A stretch of DNA of 63,574 bases from Bradyrhizobium genosp. SA-3 (GTDB lineage: Bacteria; Pseudomonadota; Alphaproteobacteria; Rhizobiales; Xanthobacteraceae): assembly GCF_004212635.1 (NCBI RefSeq), contig NZ_PSRT01000039.1, positions 1 to 63,574 on the forward strand. The letters are read 5' to 3'. Below are positions 1-12,621 of the stretch, piece after piece. The notes beneath the pieces were generated by a model, which had not been told where the DNA came from, did no database searches, and worked only from the letters and a program-made list of their open reading frames with translations. The translations under genes and the position numbers were made by a program. Each line of letters begins with the position of its first letter. Position 1 is the stretch's first letter.

Positions 1-59
1 CGCAAACTCAACTTAGCCCTGACCACCCGTCACCCATAGGATCTACGCGACCGAATTAA

Positions 60-1277
<1,218 letters not shown>

Positions 1278-1395
1278 TCGCTGATTTGAACACGGCGTCC
1301 ACCACCGCGAAGGTATGCTCACTCGCCCCGCTGCGGGAGAGGCGAAGAGCACCGCCTCCGGTTAAACCAGTTCGTCAAATGCCAGAAAGCAACTT

Positions 1396-2367
1396 ATGAA
1401 GGCTTACGTCTACGGCCCTGATGGCGCTACGATTTCCGACGTCGTTCAACCAAAACCTAAAGGCACGCAGGTGCTGGTCCGCGTCCGCGCCTGCGCCCTC
1501 AACCGCGCCGACACCGGCATGCGCAAGGGTCACGCCCACGGCGCGGCCGGCGGCGTCGGCACCGTGCTCGGCATGGAATGGGCCGGCGAAGTCGCCGAGC
1601 TCGGGCCGGACGCGAAGGGCGTGAGGGTCGGCGACCGCATCATGGGCTCGGGAGGCGCCGCGTTTGCCGAATATACGCTGGCCGATCATGGCCGGCTGTT
1701 TCACGCGCCCTCGAACATGAATTTCGAGGAGGCGGCCACCCTGCCCGTCGCGCTCGCGACCATGCACAACGCCGTCGTCACCGTCGGCGGCGTGCAGGCG
1801 GGCCAGAGCGTGCTGATCCAGGGCGCCAGCTCCGGCGTCGGGTTGATGGCAATGCAGATCGCCAGGCTCAAGGGCGCAAAGCTCGTGATCGGCTCGTCGA
1901 CCGACGCCACTCGCCGCGGCCGGCTGAAGGAGTACGGCGCCGATCTCGCCGTCGATAGCTCCGATCCGAAATGGGTCGACGAGGTCCTGAAGGCAACGAA
2001 CGGCGAAGGCGTCGATCTCATCGTCGACCAGGTCTCGGGCAAGGTCGCCAACCAGAACCTCGCTGCAGCGAAGGTCAAGGGCCGCATCGTCAATGTCGGC
2101 CGGCTCGGCGGCACCCATGCCGACTTCAATTTCGACCTGCACGCCGCCCGCCGCATCGACTATGTCGGCGTCACCTTCCGCACCCGCACCATCGAGGAGG
2201 TCCGCGAGATTTTTGCGGAGGTCCGCAAGGACATCTGGGGCGCGGTCGAGTCGCGAAAACTGCAGCTGCCGATCGACAAGGTGTTCGCGTTCGAGGACAT
2301 CGACAAGGCGTTCGAGCACATGGAGGCCAACAAGCATCTCGGGAAGATCGTCGTAACGTTGCCGTAG
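1396..2367 (+). CDS. NADPH:quinone oxidoreductase-like, medium-chain dehydrogenase/reductase
   Basis: 323-residue zinc-independent medium-chain dehydrogenase/reductase. The N-terminal GroES-like domain (roughly 1-120) lacks the structural zinc cysteine cluster of alcohol dehydrogenases. The Rossmann domain carries QGASSGVGLMAMQIAR around residue 145, a nucleotide-binding motif typical of quinone oxidoreductases, and the tail DIDKAFEHMEANKHLGKIVV is characteristic of the QOR branch. Such enzymes reduce quinones or enones with NADPH. It lies 118 bases behind the nitronate monooxygenase gene in the same direction, so co-transcription is possible. The ribosome binding site at the ATG is weak. The substrate cannot be told from sequence. 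Confidence 0.88.
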   Translation: MKAYVYGPDGATISDVVQPKPKGTQVLVRVRACALNRADTGMRKGHAHGAAGGVGTVLGMEWAGEVAELGPDAKGVRVGDRIMGSGGAAFAEYTLADHGRLFHAPSNMNFEEAATLPVALATMHNAVVTVGGVQAGQSVLIQGASSGVGLMAMQIARLKGAKLVIGSSTDATRRGRLKEYGADLAVDSSDPKWVDEVLKATNGEGVDLIVDQVSGKVANQNLAAAKVKGRIVNVGRLGGTHADFNFDLHAARRIDYVGVTFRTRTIEEVREIFAEVRKDIWGAVESRKLQLPIDKVFAFEDIDKAFEHMEANKHLGKIVVTLP

Positions 2368-2388
2368 CCGTCGATCCAGTCTCGGTCT

Positions 2389-2468
2389 CGTAGGGTGGGC
2401 AAAGCGCAAGCGTGCCCACCATGGAAGAATGGCGGGCACGGCGCTGCGCGCCTTTGCCCACCCTACGA
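2389..2468. repeat. REP-like long inverted repeat (GTAGGGTGGGCAAAG family)
   Basis: The left arm CGTAGGGTGGGCAAAGCGC and the right arm GCGCCTTTGCCCACCCTACG face each other across about 40 bases that also contain an internal GTGCCCACCAT...ATGGCGGGCAC dyad. The element fills the gap between the quinone oxidoreductase and CDF exporter genes. I recognise this sequence type as a dispersed intergenic palindrome in Bradyrhizobium genomes. It may act as a transcription barrier. The rest of the 231-base gap shows nothing else. Confidence 0.75.
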
Positions 2469-2598
2469 GAGTGAGCTAGTGGCATAGGCGAGCATTCAAT
2501 TCGGAAGCATTCGCAATGACTTCGCTCTTGCAACTCACTAGCGACTGAAGCTGTGGATCGTGGCTTGATGTTCACCCACGCCCTGCTAAATCCCCGCC

Positions 2599-3972
2599 AT
2601 GACCTCCCGGCACAACAAGACCACGGTCGCGGCGATCTCGATCTTCGCCAGCGGCGGCATGGCGGCGGCCAAGTTCGTGGTCGGGATCGGGATCGGCTCG
2701 CTGGCGCTGATCTCCGAAGCCCTGCATTCCTCGATCGACCTGGTCGCGACCATCATCACCTGGGCGGTGGTGCGGGTATCCGACAAGCCGGCGGACGAGG
2801 AGCACCATTACGGCCACGGCAAGCTGGAGAGCATCTCCGCGCTCGGCGTCACCGCCCTGCTCTACGTGCTCGCCGGCGGCATCCTGGTCGAGGCCTATAG
2901 CCGGCTGCGCGAGGGAACCCCGCCGCCGACCATTTCGGCCGTGCCCTTCGTCGTGCTGGTGATCGACATCGCCGTCAATCTCTGGCGCGCCCGCGCGCTG
3001 CACCGAGCCGCGCAGGAGACCAGGAGCCAGGCGCTGGCCGCCGACGCGCTGCATTTCGCCTCCGACGTGATGGGCTCGTCTGCCGTGATCGTGGGCCTGG
3101 TCCTCGCCGGGCTGGGCTTCTGGTGGGGCGACGCGGCCGCGGCGGCCGCCGTCGCCGTGATGATCGCGGCTCTCGGCCTGCGCATGGCGGGCTCGACGGT
3201 GCAGACGCTGGTCGACCGCGCGCCGGAGGGCGCCCAGGAGAAGGCCACGGCCGCGATCCGCAGCGTGCCCGGCGTGATCGACGTCGAGCGGCTGCGCCTG
3301 CGCATGGTCGGAGCGACCATGTTCATCGACACCATCGCAAAGGTGCCGCGGACCTATCCGATCGACCGCGTCGAGGACATCAAGCACAACGCGCAGGCGG
3401 CCGTTACAAGAGCGTTCGGCGATGCCGATCTCACCTTCACGGCCGTCCCCGTCGCACGCAACAACGAGACCGTGCGCGACCGCATCATGGTGATCGCACG
3501 CAATTCCGGCCTCGCCATCCACCACGTCACGGTGCACGATCTCGGCGCCAAGCTGATCGTCGGCATCGATCTCGAGGTCGACGGCGAGATGCAGCTCGAG
3601 GCCGCCCACGACGTCGCCAACACGCTGGAGCGCAACATCCAGGAGGAATTCGGCGAGGACGTCGAGGTCGACGTCCATATCGAGCCGCTGGAACCGGAGT
3701 TGCCGTTCGGCGTCGACGCCGCGCCGGAACGCGTGCAGACAATTGCCGCCGCGCTGGCCGAGTTTGCCGGCGAGGGCGAGATCCACGACATCCACAATGT
3801 GCGCGTCCGCAACACCGACGCCGGCGAGATCGTCAACTTCCACTGCCGCGCCGCGCCGTCAATGAGCGTGATCAGGGTGCACGAGCATGTCGACGCGATC
3901 GAGCGCGCATTGCGGCGCGCGTTCCCGAGCGTGAAGCGCGTCATCAGCCACGCCGAGCCGCCGCGTGCGTGA
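2599..3972 (+). CDS. Cation diffusion facilitator family transporter with extended cytoplasmic tail
   Basis: 457-residue inner-membrane metal/proton antiporter. About six membrane segments occupy residues 10-200. Metal-site signatures are HSSID (H43, D47) in helix 2 and HFASD (H152, D156) in helix 5, plus a histidine-rich HHYGHGK loop near 69-75. Typical members are about 300 residues; here the tail runs to 457. I read three successive ferredoxin-like ZT_dimer-type units at about 205-285, 290-363 and 375-455, each ending in a similar hydrophobic strand followed by a proline. Zn, Co, Fe or Mn are possible substrates. It stands alone between the repeat element upstream and a sensor kinase downstream. 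Confidence 0.9.
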   Translation: MTSRHNKTTVAAISIFASGGMAAAKFVVGIGIGSLALISEALHSSIDLVATIITWAVVRVSDKPADEEHHYGHGKLESISALGVTALLYVLAGGILVEAYSRLREGTPPPTISAVPFVVLVIDIAVNLWRARALHRAAQETRSQALAADALHFASDVMGSSAVIVGLVLAGLGFWWGDAAAAAAVAVMIAALGLRMAGSTVQTLVDRAPEGAQEKATAAIRSVPGVIDVERLRLRMVGATMFIDTIAKVPRTYPIDRVEDIKHNAQAAVTRAFGDADLTFTAVPVARNNETVRDRIMVIARNSGLAIHHVTVHDLGAKLIVGIDLEVDGEMQLEAAHDVANTLERNIQEEFGEDVEVDVHIEPLEPELPFGVDAAPERVQTIAAALAEFAGEGEIHDIHNVRVRNTDAGEIVNFHCRAAPSMSVIRVHEHVDAIERALRRAFPSVKRVISHAEPPRA

Positions 3973-4076
3973 CTTGGTGCGCGAGGGGTCACACGTTCTC
4001 GTTTCGGACTCGTTGCGCACGTCCATTTACCGACACGCGGTGTGCAAACTGCGCGTTGGATAAGAATAATTTCGCG

Positions 4077-4092
4077 TTAACGATTCGTTGAC
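4077..4092 (+). promoter_or_regulatory. CtrA-like box (TTAA-N7-TTGAC) upstream of PleC/PdhS-type kinase
   Basis: The sequence TTAACGATTCGTTGAC matches the alphaproteobacterial CtrA site TTAA-N7-TTAAC at all but one conserved base. It lies about 104 bases before the kinase ATG at 4196, in a relatively AT-rich stretch of the 223-base gap. Assignment rests on the consensus as I remember it and on the cell-cycle character of the downstream kinase. Confidence 0.4.
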
Positions 4093-4195
4093 TCTCGACA
4101 GCCCGCGAAAACTGGATTCAAATCGGTGTGATTCGAAAGCGACGTGGGGCTGCTTTCGAGCCTAGTTGCAAGCAGGTTTTCAGGGGGCCGAAGGC

Positions 4196-6523
<2,328 letters not shown>

Positions 6524-6589
6524 AGCTCGCTCTAAAGCGGAATGGCTTTCGGTTGAATCGATTGCCGCGGCACATCACGCTCTAGATCT

Positions 6590-7483
6590 CTACAATTGCA
6601 GCGTCGGTGCGACCTCACGCGCGACATTGACCAGTGCCGCGATCAGCGGCGTCATCGGATCGCGCTGCGGGATCACCAGGCCGATGCTGTAATTGACCTC
6701 CGGATCGACGATCGGAATCGAGCGCACCGTGTCGGACAGGCCGAGCGTCTCGGCGAGCTTGGCCGGCATCACGCTCGCCCAGCGCCCCGTCTTGACGTGC
6801 GTGAACAGCACCAGCAGCGAGTTCGACGTCAGCGTCGGCGTCGCCTCCGCGCCGACCGAGCGCAGCGCACGGTCGATGATGCGGCGGTTCTGCATGTCGG
6901 GCGTGAGCAGGCACAGCGGCACCTGCCCGACCTCGGTCCAGGTCACCGTCTCGCGGTCACCGAACATCGCATCGGGCGCGGTGAGGAGGCGATAGCTCTC
7001 GTTGTAGAGCGGGATGGTGCGCACCTTGCCGATCGGCTCGTTCTCGATATAGGTCAGCCCCGCATCGACCTCGAGATTTTCGAGCAGCCCCAGCACCTCG
7101 GACGAGGTGGTGGACTGGATGCGGAAGCGCACCTCGGGATGCCTGGCGCGGAACGGCGTCGTCAGCGCGGCGACCATGCCGAGCACGGTCGGGATCGCCG
7201 CGATGCGGATCTCGCCGGAGAGCTGATGCTTCAGCCCGTTGATCTCGTCGCGCATGGCGCGGGCATCGCCCACGATCCGCCGCGCCCAGTCCAGCGCCCG
7301 CTCGCCTTCCGGCGTAAAGCCCTGGAAGCGCGACCCGCGCTGGACCAGCATCACGCCGAGAATCTCCTCAAGCTGCTTCAGCCCGGTCGACATCGTCGGT
7401 TGCGTCACGCCGCAGACCTCCGCCGCGCGTCCGAAATGCCGCTCCTTCGCCAGCGCCAGCAATAATTCAAGCTTGTCGATCAA
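6590..7483 (-). CDS. LysR-family regulator divergent from the formate dehydrogenase operon
   Basis: 297-residue LysR-type transcription factor. The N-terminal winged helix-turn-helix (residues 1-60, with FGRAAEVCGVTQPTMSTGLKQLEE) is followed by a substrate-binding domain, and an OxyR/CysB-like IAAIPTVLGM marks the start of the effector fold. It is transcribed away from fdsG across a 224-base gap, the usual arrangement for a LysR protein controlling its neighbour, so a role as formate dehydrogenase activator is inferred. Its 3' end faces the 3' end of the PAS kinase gene, 66 bases away. Confidence 0.88.
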   Translation of the reverse strand: MIDKLELLLALAKERHFGRAAEVCGVTQPTMSTGLKQLEEILGVMLVQRGSRFQGFTPEGERALDWARRIVGDARAMRDEINGLKHQLSGEIRIAAIPTVLGMVAALTTPFRARHPEVRFRIQSTTSSEVLGLLENLEVDAGLTYIENEPIGKVRTIPLYNESYRLLTAPDAMFGDRETVTWTEVGQVPLCLLTPDMQNRRIIDRALRSVGAEATPTLTSNSLLVLFTHVKTGRWASVMPAKLAETLGLSDTVRSIPIVDPEVNYSIGLVIPQRDPMTPLIAALVNVAREVAPTLQL

Positions 7484-7663
7484 CCGGTCGTCCCCTCGAA
7501 TTCTGTCGTGGCATGCAAGCTAGCACGCTCGCCCCCCTCTCAACACGCAAAAACACCGCGCAGAACGCCCATAATTGCATTTTCAGATCGACCGATCGTC
7601 TTTGCCAATCGATCCGAATTCGCAATCGCAGCACGGGACAGCTTTATTGATCTTCGAATGATT

Positions 7664-7676
7664 CCAAATAGTTTGG
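7664..7676. promoter_or_regulatory. Short dyad CCAAATAGTTTGG before fdsG
   Basis: Five-base arms flank a TAG centre in the LysR-fdsG intergenic region, 32 bases before the fdsG ATG. It is the clearest symmetrical element in the 224-base gap and could be part of a LysR site or an RNA structure near the ribosome binding region. A classical T-N11-A box is not obvious. Confidence 0.3.
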
Positions 7677-7707
7677 GAGGAAGAAACGCTCTGGTTGAGA
7701 ATGAAGA

Positions 7708-8180
7708 ATGACAGCGGTTTATGATTGGGACGAGACGCGCGGCGCCGAGATCATCGCCGAACACGCTCAGCAGGAAGGCGCGACGCTCGTCATCCTGCAT
7801 GCTCTTCAAGAAGCGTTCGGCTACGTGCCGGAGGCCGCCATTCCCATGGTGGCGCAGGCGCTGAGCCTGTCACGCGCCGAAGTGCACGGCGTGTTCACGT
7901 TCTATCATGATTTCCGCCACAAGCCGCCGGCCGCCATGTGCTGAAACTGTGCCGCGCTGAAGCCTGTCAGGCCGCCGGCGGCGATGCGCTCGCTGCGCGC
8001 GCCGAGGCAAAGCTCGGCGTGTCGCTCGGCAGCACCACCGCCGACGATCGCGTCACGCTGGAGCCGATCTACTGCCTCGGCCTGTGCGCGACCGCGCCGT
8101 CCGCGATGCTCGATGGCCGCCTCATTGGCCGGCTCGACCAGAAGCGCCTCGATGCGCTGGTTGCGGAGGCACAGCGATGA
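7708..8180 (+). pseudogene. fdsG: fdsG, NAD-dependent formate dehydrogenase gamma subunit, broken by a one-base frameshift
   Basis: The first frame (7708-7944) encodes 78 residues ending FYHDFRHKPPAAMC. A second frame from about 7931 continues as HVLKLCRAEACQAAGG and runs to 8180. Adding one G to the GG at 7929-7930 (CCGCCGGCCGCC to CCGCCGGGCCGCC) would restore HKPPGRHVLKLCRAEACQ and an FdsG of normal length, about 157 residues. All four [2Fe-2S] ligands (LCRAEAC and CLGLC) lie after the break, so the short product would have no cluster. The normal subunit is a NuoE-like thioredoxin-fold protein that passes electrons to FdsB. The TGA overlaps the fdsB ATG, so the operon spacing is intact. This is either a real lesion or a base-call error in a G run. 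Confidence 0.85.
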
Positions 8181-9733
8181 GCATGCGTCTCTACGTCTCA
8201 CGTGATGCCGGTGCGGTTGCCGTCGGCGCCGACGAGGTCGCGCTGGCGCTGGAGCAGGCTGCGGCCAAGCGCGGCATTGCGATCGAAATCGTCAGGACCG
8301 GCTCGCGCGGCCTGTACTGGCTGGAGCCGCTGGTCGAGGTCGCGACACCGCAGGGCCGCATCGCCTTCGGCCCCGTTACCGAGACCGACGTGCCTTCCCT
8401 GCTCGATGCGCTCGCCAACAACACGCCGCATCTGCTGCGGCTGGGGGCGACCGACGAGATCCCCTGGCTGAAGCGCCAGACCCGCCTCACCTTCGCCCGC
8501 TGCGGCGTGATCGATCCGCGCTCGCTCGACGACTACCGCGCCCATGGCGGCTACAAGGGCCTGGAGCGCGCCCTATCGCTCGGCACGGATGCGATCCTGA
8601 ATGAAGTCACCGCGTCCGGCCTGCGCGGCCGCGGCGGCGCGGGCTTTCCGACCGGCATCAAATGGAAGACGGTCGCGCAGGCAAAAGCCGACCGCAAATT
8701 CATCGTCTGCAACGCCGACGAAGGCGACAGCGGCACCTTCGCCGACCGCATGATCATGGAAGGCGATCCCTTCCTTGTCATCGAGGGCATGACGATCGCC
8801 GGCATCACCGTCGGCGCGACCAAGGGCTACATCTACATCCGCAGCGAATATCCGCACGCGGTCGAGGCGATGAACGCCGCGATCGCGGCGGCGAAGCGCG
8901 GCGGCTATCTCGGCGCGAACATCGGCGGCTCGAAGCAAGCCTTCGATCTCGAGGTGCGCGTCGGCGCCGGCGCCTATGTCTGCGGCGAGGAGACCTCGCT
9001 GCTGGAAAGCCTCGAAGGCCGCCGCGGCATCGTGCGCGCCAAGCCGCCGCTGCCGGCGCATCACGGCCTGTTCGGCAAGCCGACCGTCATCAACAACGTG
9101 CTGTCGTTCGCCGCCATCCCCTTCATCCTCGCCGAAGGCGCCAAGGCCTATGCGGATTTCGGCATGGGCCGTTCCCGCGGCACGATGCCGATCCAGCTCG
9201 CCGGCAACATCCGCCATGGCGGACTGTTCGAGACCGCGTTCGGCGTGACGCTCGGCGAGCTCGTCGACGATATCGGCGGCGGCACGTTCACGGGCCGTCC
9301 GGTCCGTGCCGTGCAGGTCGGCGGGCCCCTCGGCGCCTATTTCCCTCGCGCGCTGTTCGACACACCGTTCGACTACGAGGCCTTTGCCGCGCGCGACGGC
9401 CTGATCGGCCATGGCGGCATCGTCGTGTTCGACGACAGCGTCGACATGCGCAGGCAGGCGCGCTTCGCCATGGAGTTCTGCGCCATCGAATCCTGCGGCA
9501 AGTGCACGCCTTGCCGGATCGGCTCGACCCGCGGCGTCGAGACCATCGAGAAGATCATCAACGGCGAGCGCGTGAGCGAGAACCTCGCGCTCGTCGAAGA
9601 CCTCTGCAACACCATGAAATTCGGCTCGCTCTGCGCGCTCGGCGGCTTCACACCCTACCCCGTGCTCAGCGCATTGAAGCACTTCCGGGAGGATTTCATC
9701 CCGGCGCCGACCACGCTTCAGGCCGCGGAATAG
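8177..9733 (+). CDS. fdsB: NAD-dependent formate dehydrogenase beta subunit (flavoprotein)
   Basis: 518-residue NuoF-like subunit carrying FMN, the NADH site and a [4Fe-4S] cluster; it hands electrons from formate oxidation to NAD+. The N-terminal 110 residues are the FdsB-specific thioredoxin-like extension. SGLRGRGGAGFPTGIKW is the FMN/NADH motif, CNADEGDSGTFADR and GAGAYVCGEETSLLES are NuoF signatures, and ESCGKCTPCRIGS with a later CALG cysteine binds the cluster. The chosen ATG at 8177 overlaps the fdsG stop as ATGA; upstream codons in this frame lie inside fdsG. fdsA follows after 10 bases. Confidence 0.95.
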   Translation: MSMRLYVSRDAGAVAVGADEVALALEQAAAKRGIAIEIVRTGSRGLYWLEPLVEVATPQGRIAFGPVTETDVPSLLDALANNTPHLLRLGATDEIPWLKRQTRLTFARCGVIDPRSLDDYRAHGGYKGLERALSLGTDAILNEVTASGLRGRGGAGFPTGIKWKTVAQAKADRKFIVCNADEGDSGTFADRMIMEGDPFLVIEGMTIAGITVGATKGYIYIRSEYPHAVEAMNAAIAAAKRGGYLGANIGGSKQAFDLEVRVGAGAYVCGEETSLLESLEGRRGIVRAKPPLPAHHGLFGKPTVINNVLSFAAIPFILAEGAKAYADFGMGRSRGTMPIQLAGNIRHGGLFETAFGVTLGELVDDIGGGTFTGRPVRAVQVGGPLGAYFPRALFDTPFDYEAFAARDGLIGHGGIVVFDDSVDMRRQARFAMEFCAIESCGKCTPCRIGSTRGVETIEKIINGERVSENLALVEDLCNTMKFGSLCALGGFTPYPVLSALKHFREDFIPAPTTLQAAE

Positions 9734-9743
9734 GAGAACGACA

Positions 9744-12617
9744 ATGTCTCTGATCGAAGAAATCGACTTCGGCACGCCGCGCTCGAAATCGGAAACGATG
9801 GTGACGCTGACCATCGACGGCAAGCAGATCTCGGTGCCCGAGGGCACCTCGATCATGCGCGCGGCGATGGAAGCCGGCCATCAGATTCCCAAACTCTGCG
9901 CCACCGACATGGTCGACGCATTCGGCTCGTGCCGTCTCTGCCTCGTCGAGGTCGAAGGCCGCGCCGGCACGCCGGCCTCCTGCACCACGCCCGTGATGAA
10001 CGGCCTCGTCGTGCACACCCAGACCGAGCGGCTGAAGCAGCTGCGCAAGGGCGTGATGGAGCTCTACATCTCCGACCATCCGCTCGATTGCCTCACCTGC
10101 GGCGCCAACGGTGATTGCGAGTTGCAGGACATGGCCGGCGCGGTGGGCCTGCGGGACGTGCGCTATGGTTATGAGGGCGAGAACCACGTCTTCGCGAAGA
10201 CGGACGGATGCACCAACGACCACTGGATGCCGAAGGACGAATCCAACCCCTACTTCACCTACGATCCCTCCAAGTGCATCGTCTGCTCGCGCTGCGTCCG
10301 CGCCTGCGAGGAAGTGCAAGGCACCTTCGCGCTGACGATCTCGGGCCGCGGCTTCGACAGCCGCGTCTCGCCCGGCATGAGCGAGAGCTTCCTGGGCTCC
10401 GAATGCGTCTCCTGCGGCGCCTGCGTGCAGGCCTGCCCGACCGCGACGCTGACGGAGAAGTCGGTGATCGAGATCGGCCAGCCCGAGCACTCCGTCGTCA
10501 CCACCTGCGCCTATTGCGGCGTCGGCTGCGCCTTCAAAGCGGAGATGCGCGGCGAGGAAGTCGTGCGCATGGTGCCGTACAAGGACGGCAAGGCCAATCG
10601 CGGCCATTCCTGCGTCAAGGGTCGCTTCGCCTGGGGCTACACCAACCACAAGGAACGCATCCTTAAACCCATGATCCGCGAGCGGATCGAGGACCCCTGG
10701 CGCGAGGTGTCCTGGGACGAGGCGTTCGCGTTCGCCGCCACGAAGATGCGCAGCATCCAGAAGAAGTACGGCCGCGACGCCATCGGCGGCATCACCTCGT
10801 CGCGCTGCACCAACGAGGAAACCTACCTGGTGCAGAAGCTGATCCGCGCCGGCTTCGGCAACAACAATGTCGACACCTGCGCCCGCGTCTGTCACTCCCC
10901 AACCGGCTACGGCCTCGCCACGACCTTCGGCACCTCCGCCGGCACGCAAGACTTCGACTCCGTGGAAGACACCGATGTCGTGCTCATCATCGGCGCCAAC
11001 CCCGCCTCGGCGCACCCGGTGTTCGCCTCGCGGCTGAAGAAGCGGCTGCGCCAGGGTGCCAAGCTGATCGTGATCGATCCGCGCCGCACCGAGATGGTGG
11101 AATCGCCGCACGTGAAGGCGCTGCACCTGCCCTTGATGCCCGGCACCAACGTCGCCGTCATGACCGCGCTGGCGCATGTCATCGTTACCGAAGGCCTCGT
11201 CAACGAAGCCTTCGTGCGCGAGCGCTGCGACTGGAGCGAGTTCGAGGAATGGGCCACCTTCGTCGCCCAGCCCAAGAACAGCCCGGAAGCGACCGCGATC
11301 CTCACCGGTGTCGATCCCAAGGCGCTGCGCGAGGCTGCCCGCATCTACGCCACCGGCGGCAACGGCGCGATGTACTACGGCCTCGGCGTCACCGAGCACA
11401 GCCAGGGCTCGACCACCGTGATCGCGATCGCCAACCTCGCGATGGCAACAGGCAATATTGGCCGTCCCGGCGTCGGCGTGAACCCGCTGCGCGGCCAGAA
11501 CAACGTGCAAGGCTCCTGCGACATGGGCTCGTTCCCGCACGAGCTGCCCGGTTACCGCCACATCTCGGGCGATGCCGTGCGCGACCAGTTCGAGGCGCTG
11601 TGGAACGTCAAGCTCAACCCGGAGCCCGGCCTGCGCATCCCCAACATGTTCGATGCCGCGGTCGAAGGCACCTTCATGGGAATCTACGTGCAGGGCGAGG
11701 ACATCCTCCAGTCGGACCCCAACACCTCGCACGTGGTGGCGGCACTGTCGGCGATGGAATGCGTCATCGTCCATGATCTCTTCCTGAACGAGACCGCGAA
11801 CTACGCCCACGTCTTCCTGCCCGGCTCGAGCTTCCTGGAGAAGGACGGCACCTTCACCAACGCCGAACGCCGCATCCAGCGCGTGCGCAAGGTGATAACG
11901 CCGAAGAACGGCATGGCCGATTGGGAGGTCACTATCGGCCTCGCCAGGGCCATGGGCTTCGAGATGAACTACAGCCATCCCTCCGAGATCATGGACGAGA
12001 TCGCGGCGCTGACCCCGACCTTTGCCGGTGTCTCCTACGCCAAGCTCGACGAGCTCGGCTCGGTGCAGTGGCCTTGCAACGAGAAGGCGCCGGAGGGTAC
12101 GCCGGTGATGCATATCGATGGCTTCGTCCGCGGCAAGGGCAAGTTCGTCGTCACCGAATATGTCGCGACGGACGAGCGCACCGGCCCGCGCTATCCGCTG
12201 CTGCTCACCACGGGCCGCATCCTCAGCCAGTACAATGTCGGCGCGCAGACCCGGCGCACCGACAACGTGGTCTGGCATGCCGAGGACCGGCTCGAGATCC
12301 ATCCCCACGATGCCGAGCAGCGCGGCGTACGCGACGGCGACTGGGTACGGCTGAAGAGCCGCGCCGGCGAGACCACGCTGCGCGCGGAGATCACCGATCG
12401 TGTCGCGCCCGGCGTCGTTTACACCACATTCCACCACCCGGACACGCAGGCCAACGTCATCACCACCGACTATTCGGACTGGGCGACCAACTGCCCCGAA
12501 TACAAGGTCACGGCGGTGCAGGTCTCGCCCTCGAACGGCCCGTCGGACTGGCAGAAGGCTTATGACGCGCAGGCGCGGCAGTCCCGCCGCATCGTGCCGG
12601 CCGAGGCTGCGGAGTAA
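9744..12617 (+). CDS. fdsA: NAD-dependent formate dehydrogenase alpha subunit (molybdenum, Fe-S)
   Basis: 957-residue catalytic subunit that oxidises formate to CO2 at a bis-MGD molybdenum centre. In order: an N-terminal [2Fe-2S] domain (CATDMVDAFGSCRLC...C), a His/Cys cluster segment (CGANGDCELQ), two ferredoxin [4Fe-4S] motifs (CIVCSRCVRAC, CVSCGACVQAC), the molybdopterin [4Fe-4S] site (CAYCGVGC...C) and the molybdopterin and dinucleotide-binding domains. The molybdenum ligand is a normal cysteine (C383 in ARVCHSPTGYG), close to the position known in Rhodobacter FdsA, with no selenocysteine. GGAG precedes the ATG. Length is normal and the frame is intact; fdhD follows after 4 bases. Confidence 0.96.
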   Translation: MSLIEEIDFGTPRSKSETMVTLTIDGKQISVPEGTSIMRAAMEAGHQIPKLCATDMVDAFGSCRLCLVEVEGRAGTPASCTTPVMNGLVVHTQTERLKQLRKGVMELYISDHPLDCLTCGANGDCELQDMAGAVGLRDVRYGYEGENHVFAKTDGCTNDHWMPKDESNPYFTYDPSKCIVCSRCVRACEEVQGTFALTISGRGFDSRVSPGMSESFLGSECVSCGACVQACPTATLTEKSVIEIGQPEHSVVTTCAYCGVGCAFKAEMRGEEVVRMVPYKDGKANRGHSCVKGRFAWGYTNHKERILKPMIRERIEDPWREVSWDEAFAFAATKMRSIQKKYGRDAIGGITSSRCTNEETYLVQKLIRAGFGNNNVDTCARVCHSPTGYGLATTFGTSAGTQDFDSVEDTDVVLIIGANPASAHPVFASRLKKRLRQGAKLIVIDPRRTEMVESPHVKALHLPLMPGTNVAVMTALAHVIVTEGLVNEAFVRERCDWSEFEEWATFVAQPKNSPEATAILTGVDPKALREAARIYATGGNGAMYYGLGVTEHSQGSTTVIAIANLAMATGNIGRPGVGVNPLRGQNNVQGSCDMGSFPHELPGYRHISGDAVRDQFEALWNVKLNPEPGLRIPNMFDAAVEGTFMGIYVQGEDILQSDPNTSHVVAALSAMECVIVHDLFLNETANYAHVFLPGSSFLEKDGTFTNAERRIQRVRKVITPKNGMADWEVTIGLARAMGFEMNYSHPSEIMDEIAALTPTFAGVSYAKLDELGSVQWPCNEKAPEGTPVMHIDGFVRGKGKFVVTEYVATDERTGPRYPLLLTTGRILSQYNVGAQTRRTDNVVWHAEDRLEIHPHDAEQRGVRDGDWVRLKSRAGETTLRAEITDRVAPGVVYTTFHHPDTQANVITTDYSDWATNCPEYKVTAVQVSPSNGPSDWQKAYDAQARQSRRIVPAEAAE

Positions 12618-12621
12618 CCGC

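Noticed and set aside
4166..4195. TTG start for the PAS kinase giving 10 extra residues
   Set aside because: No ribosome site before the TTG, whereas the ATG at 4196 follows a purine-rich GGGGG stretch.
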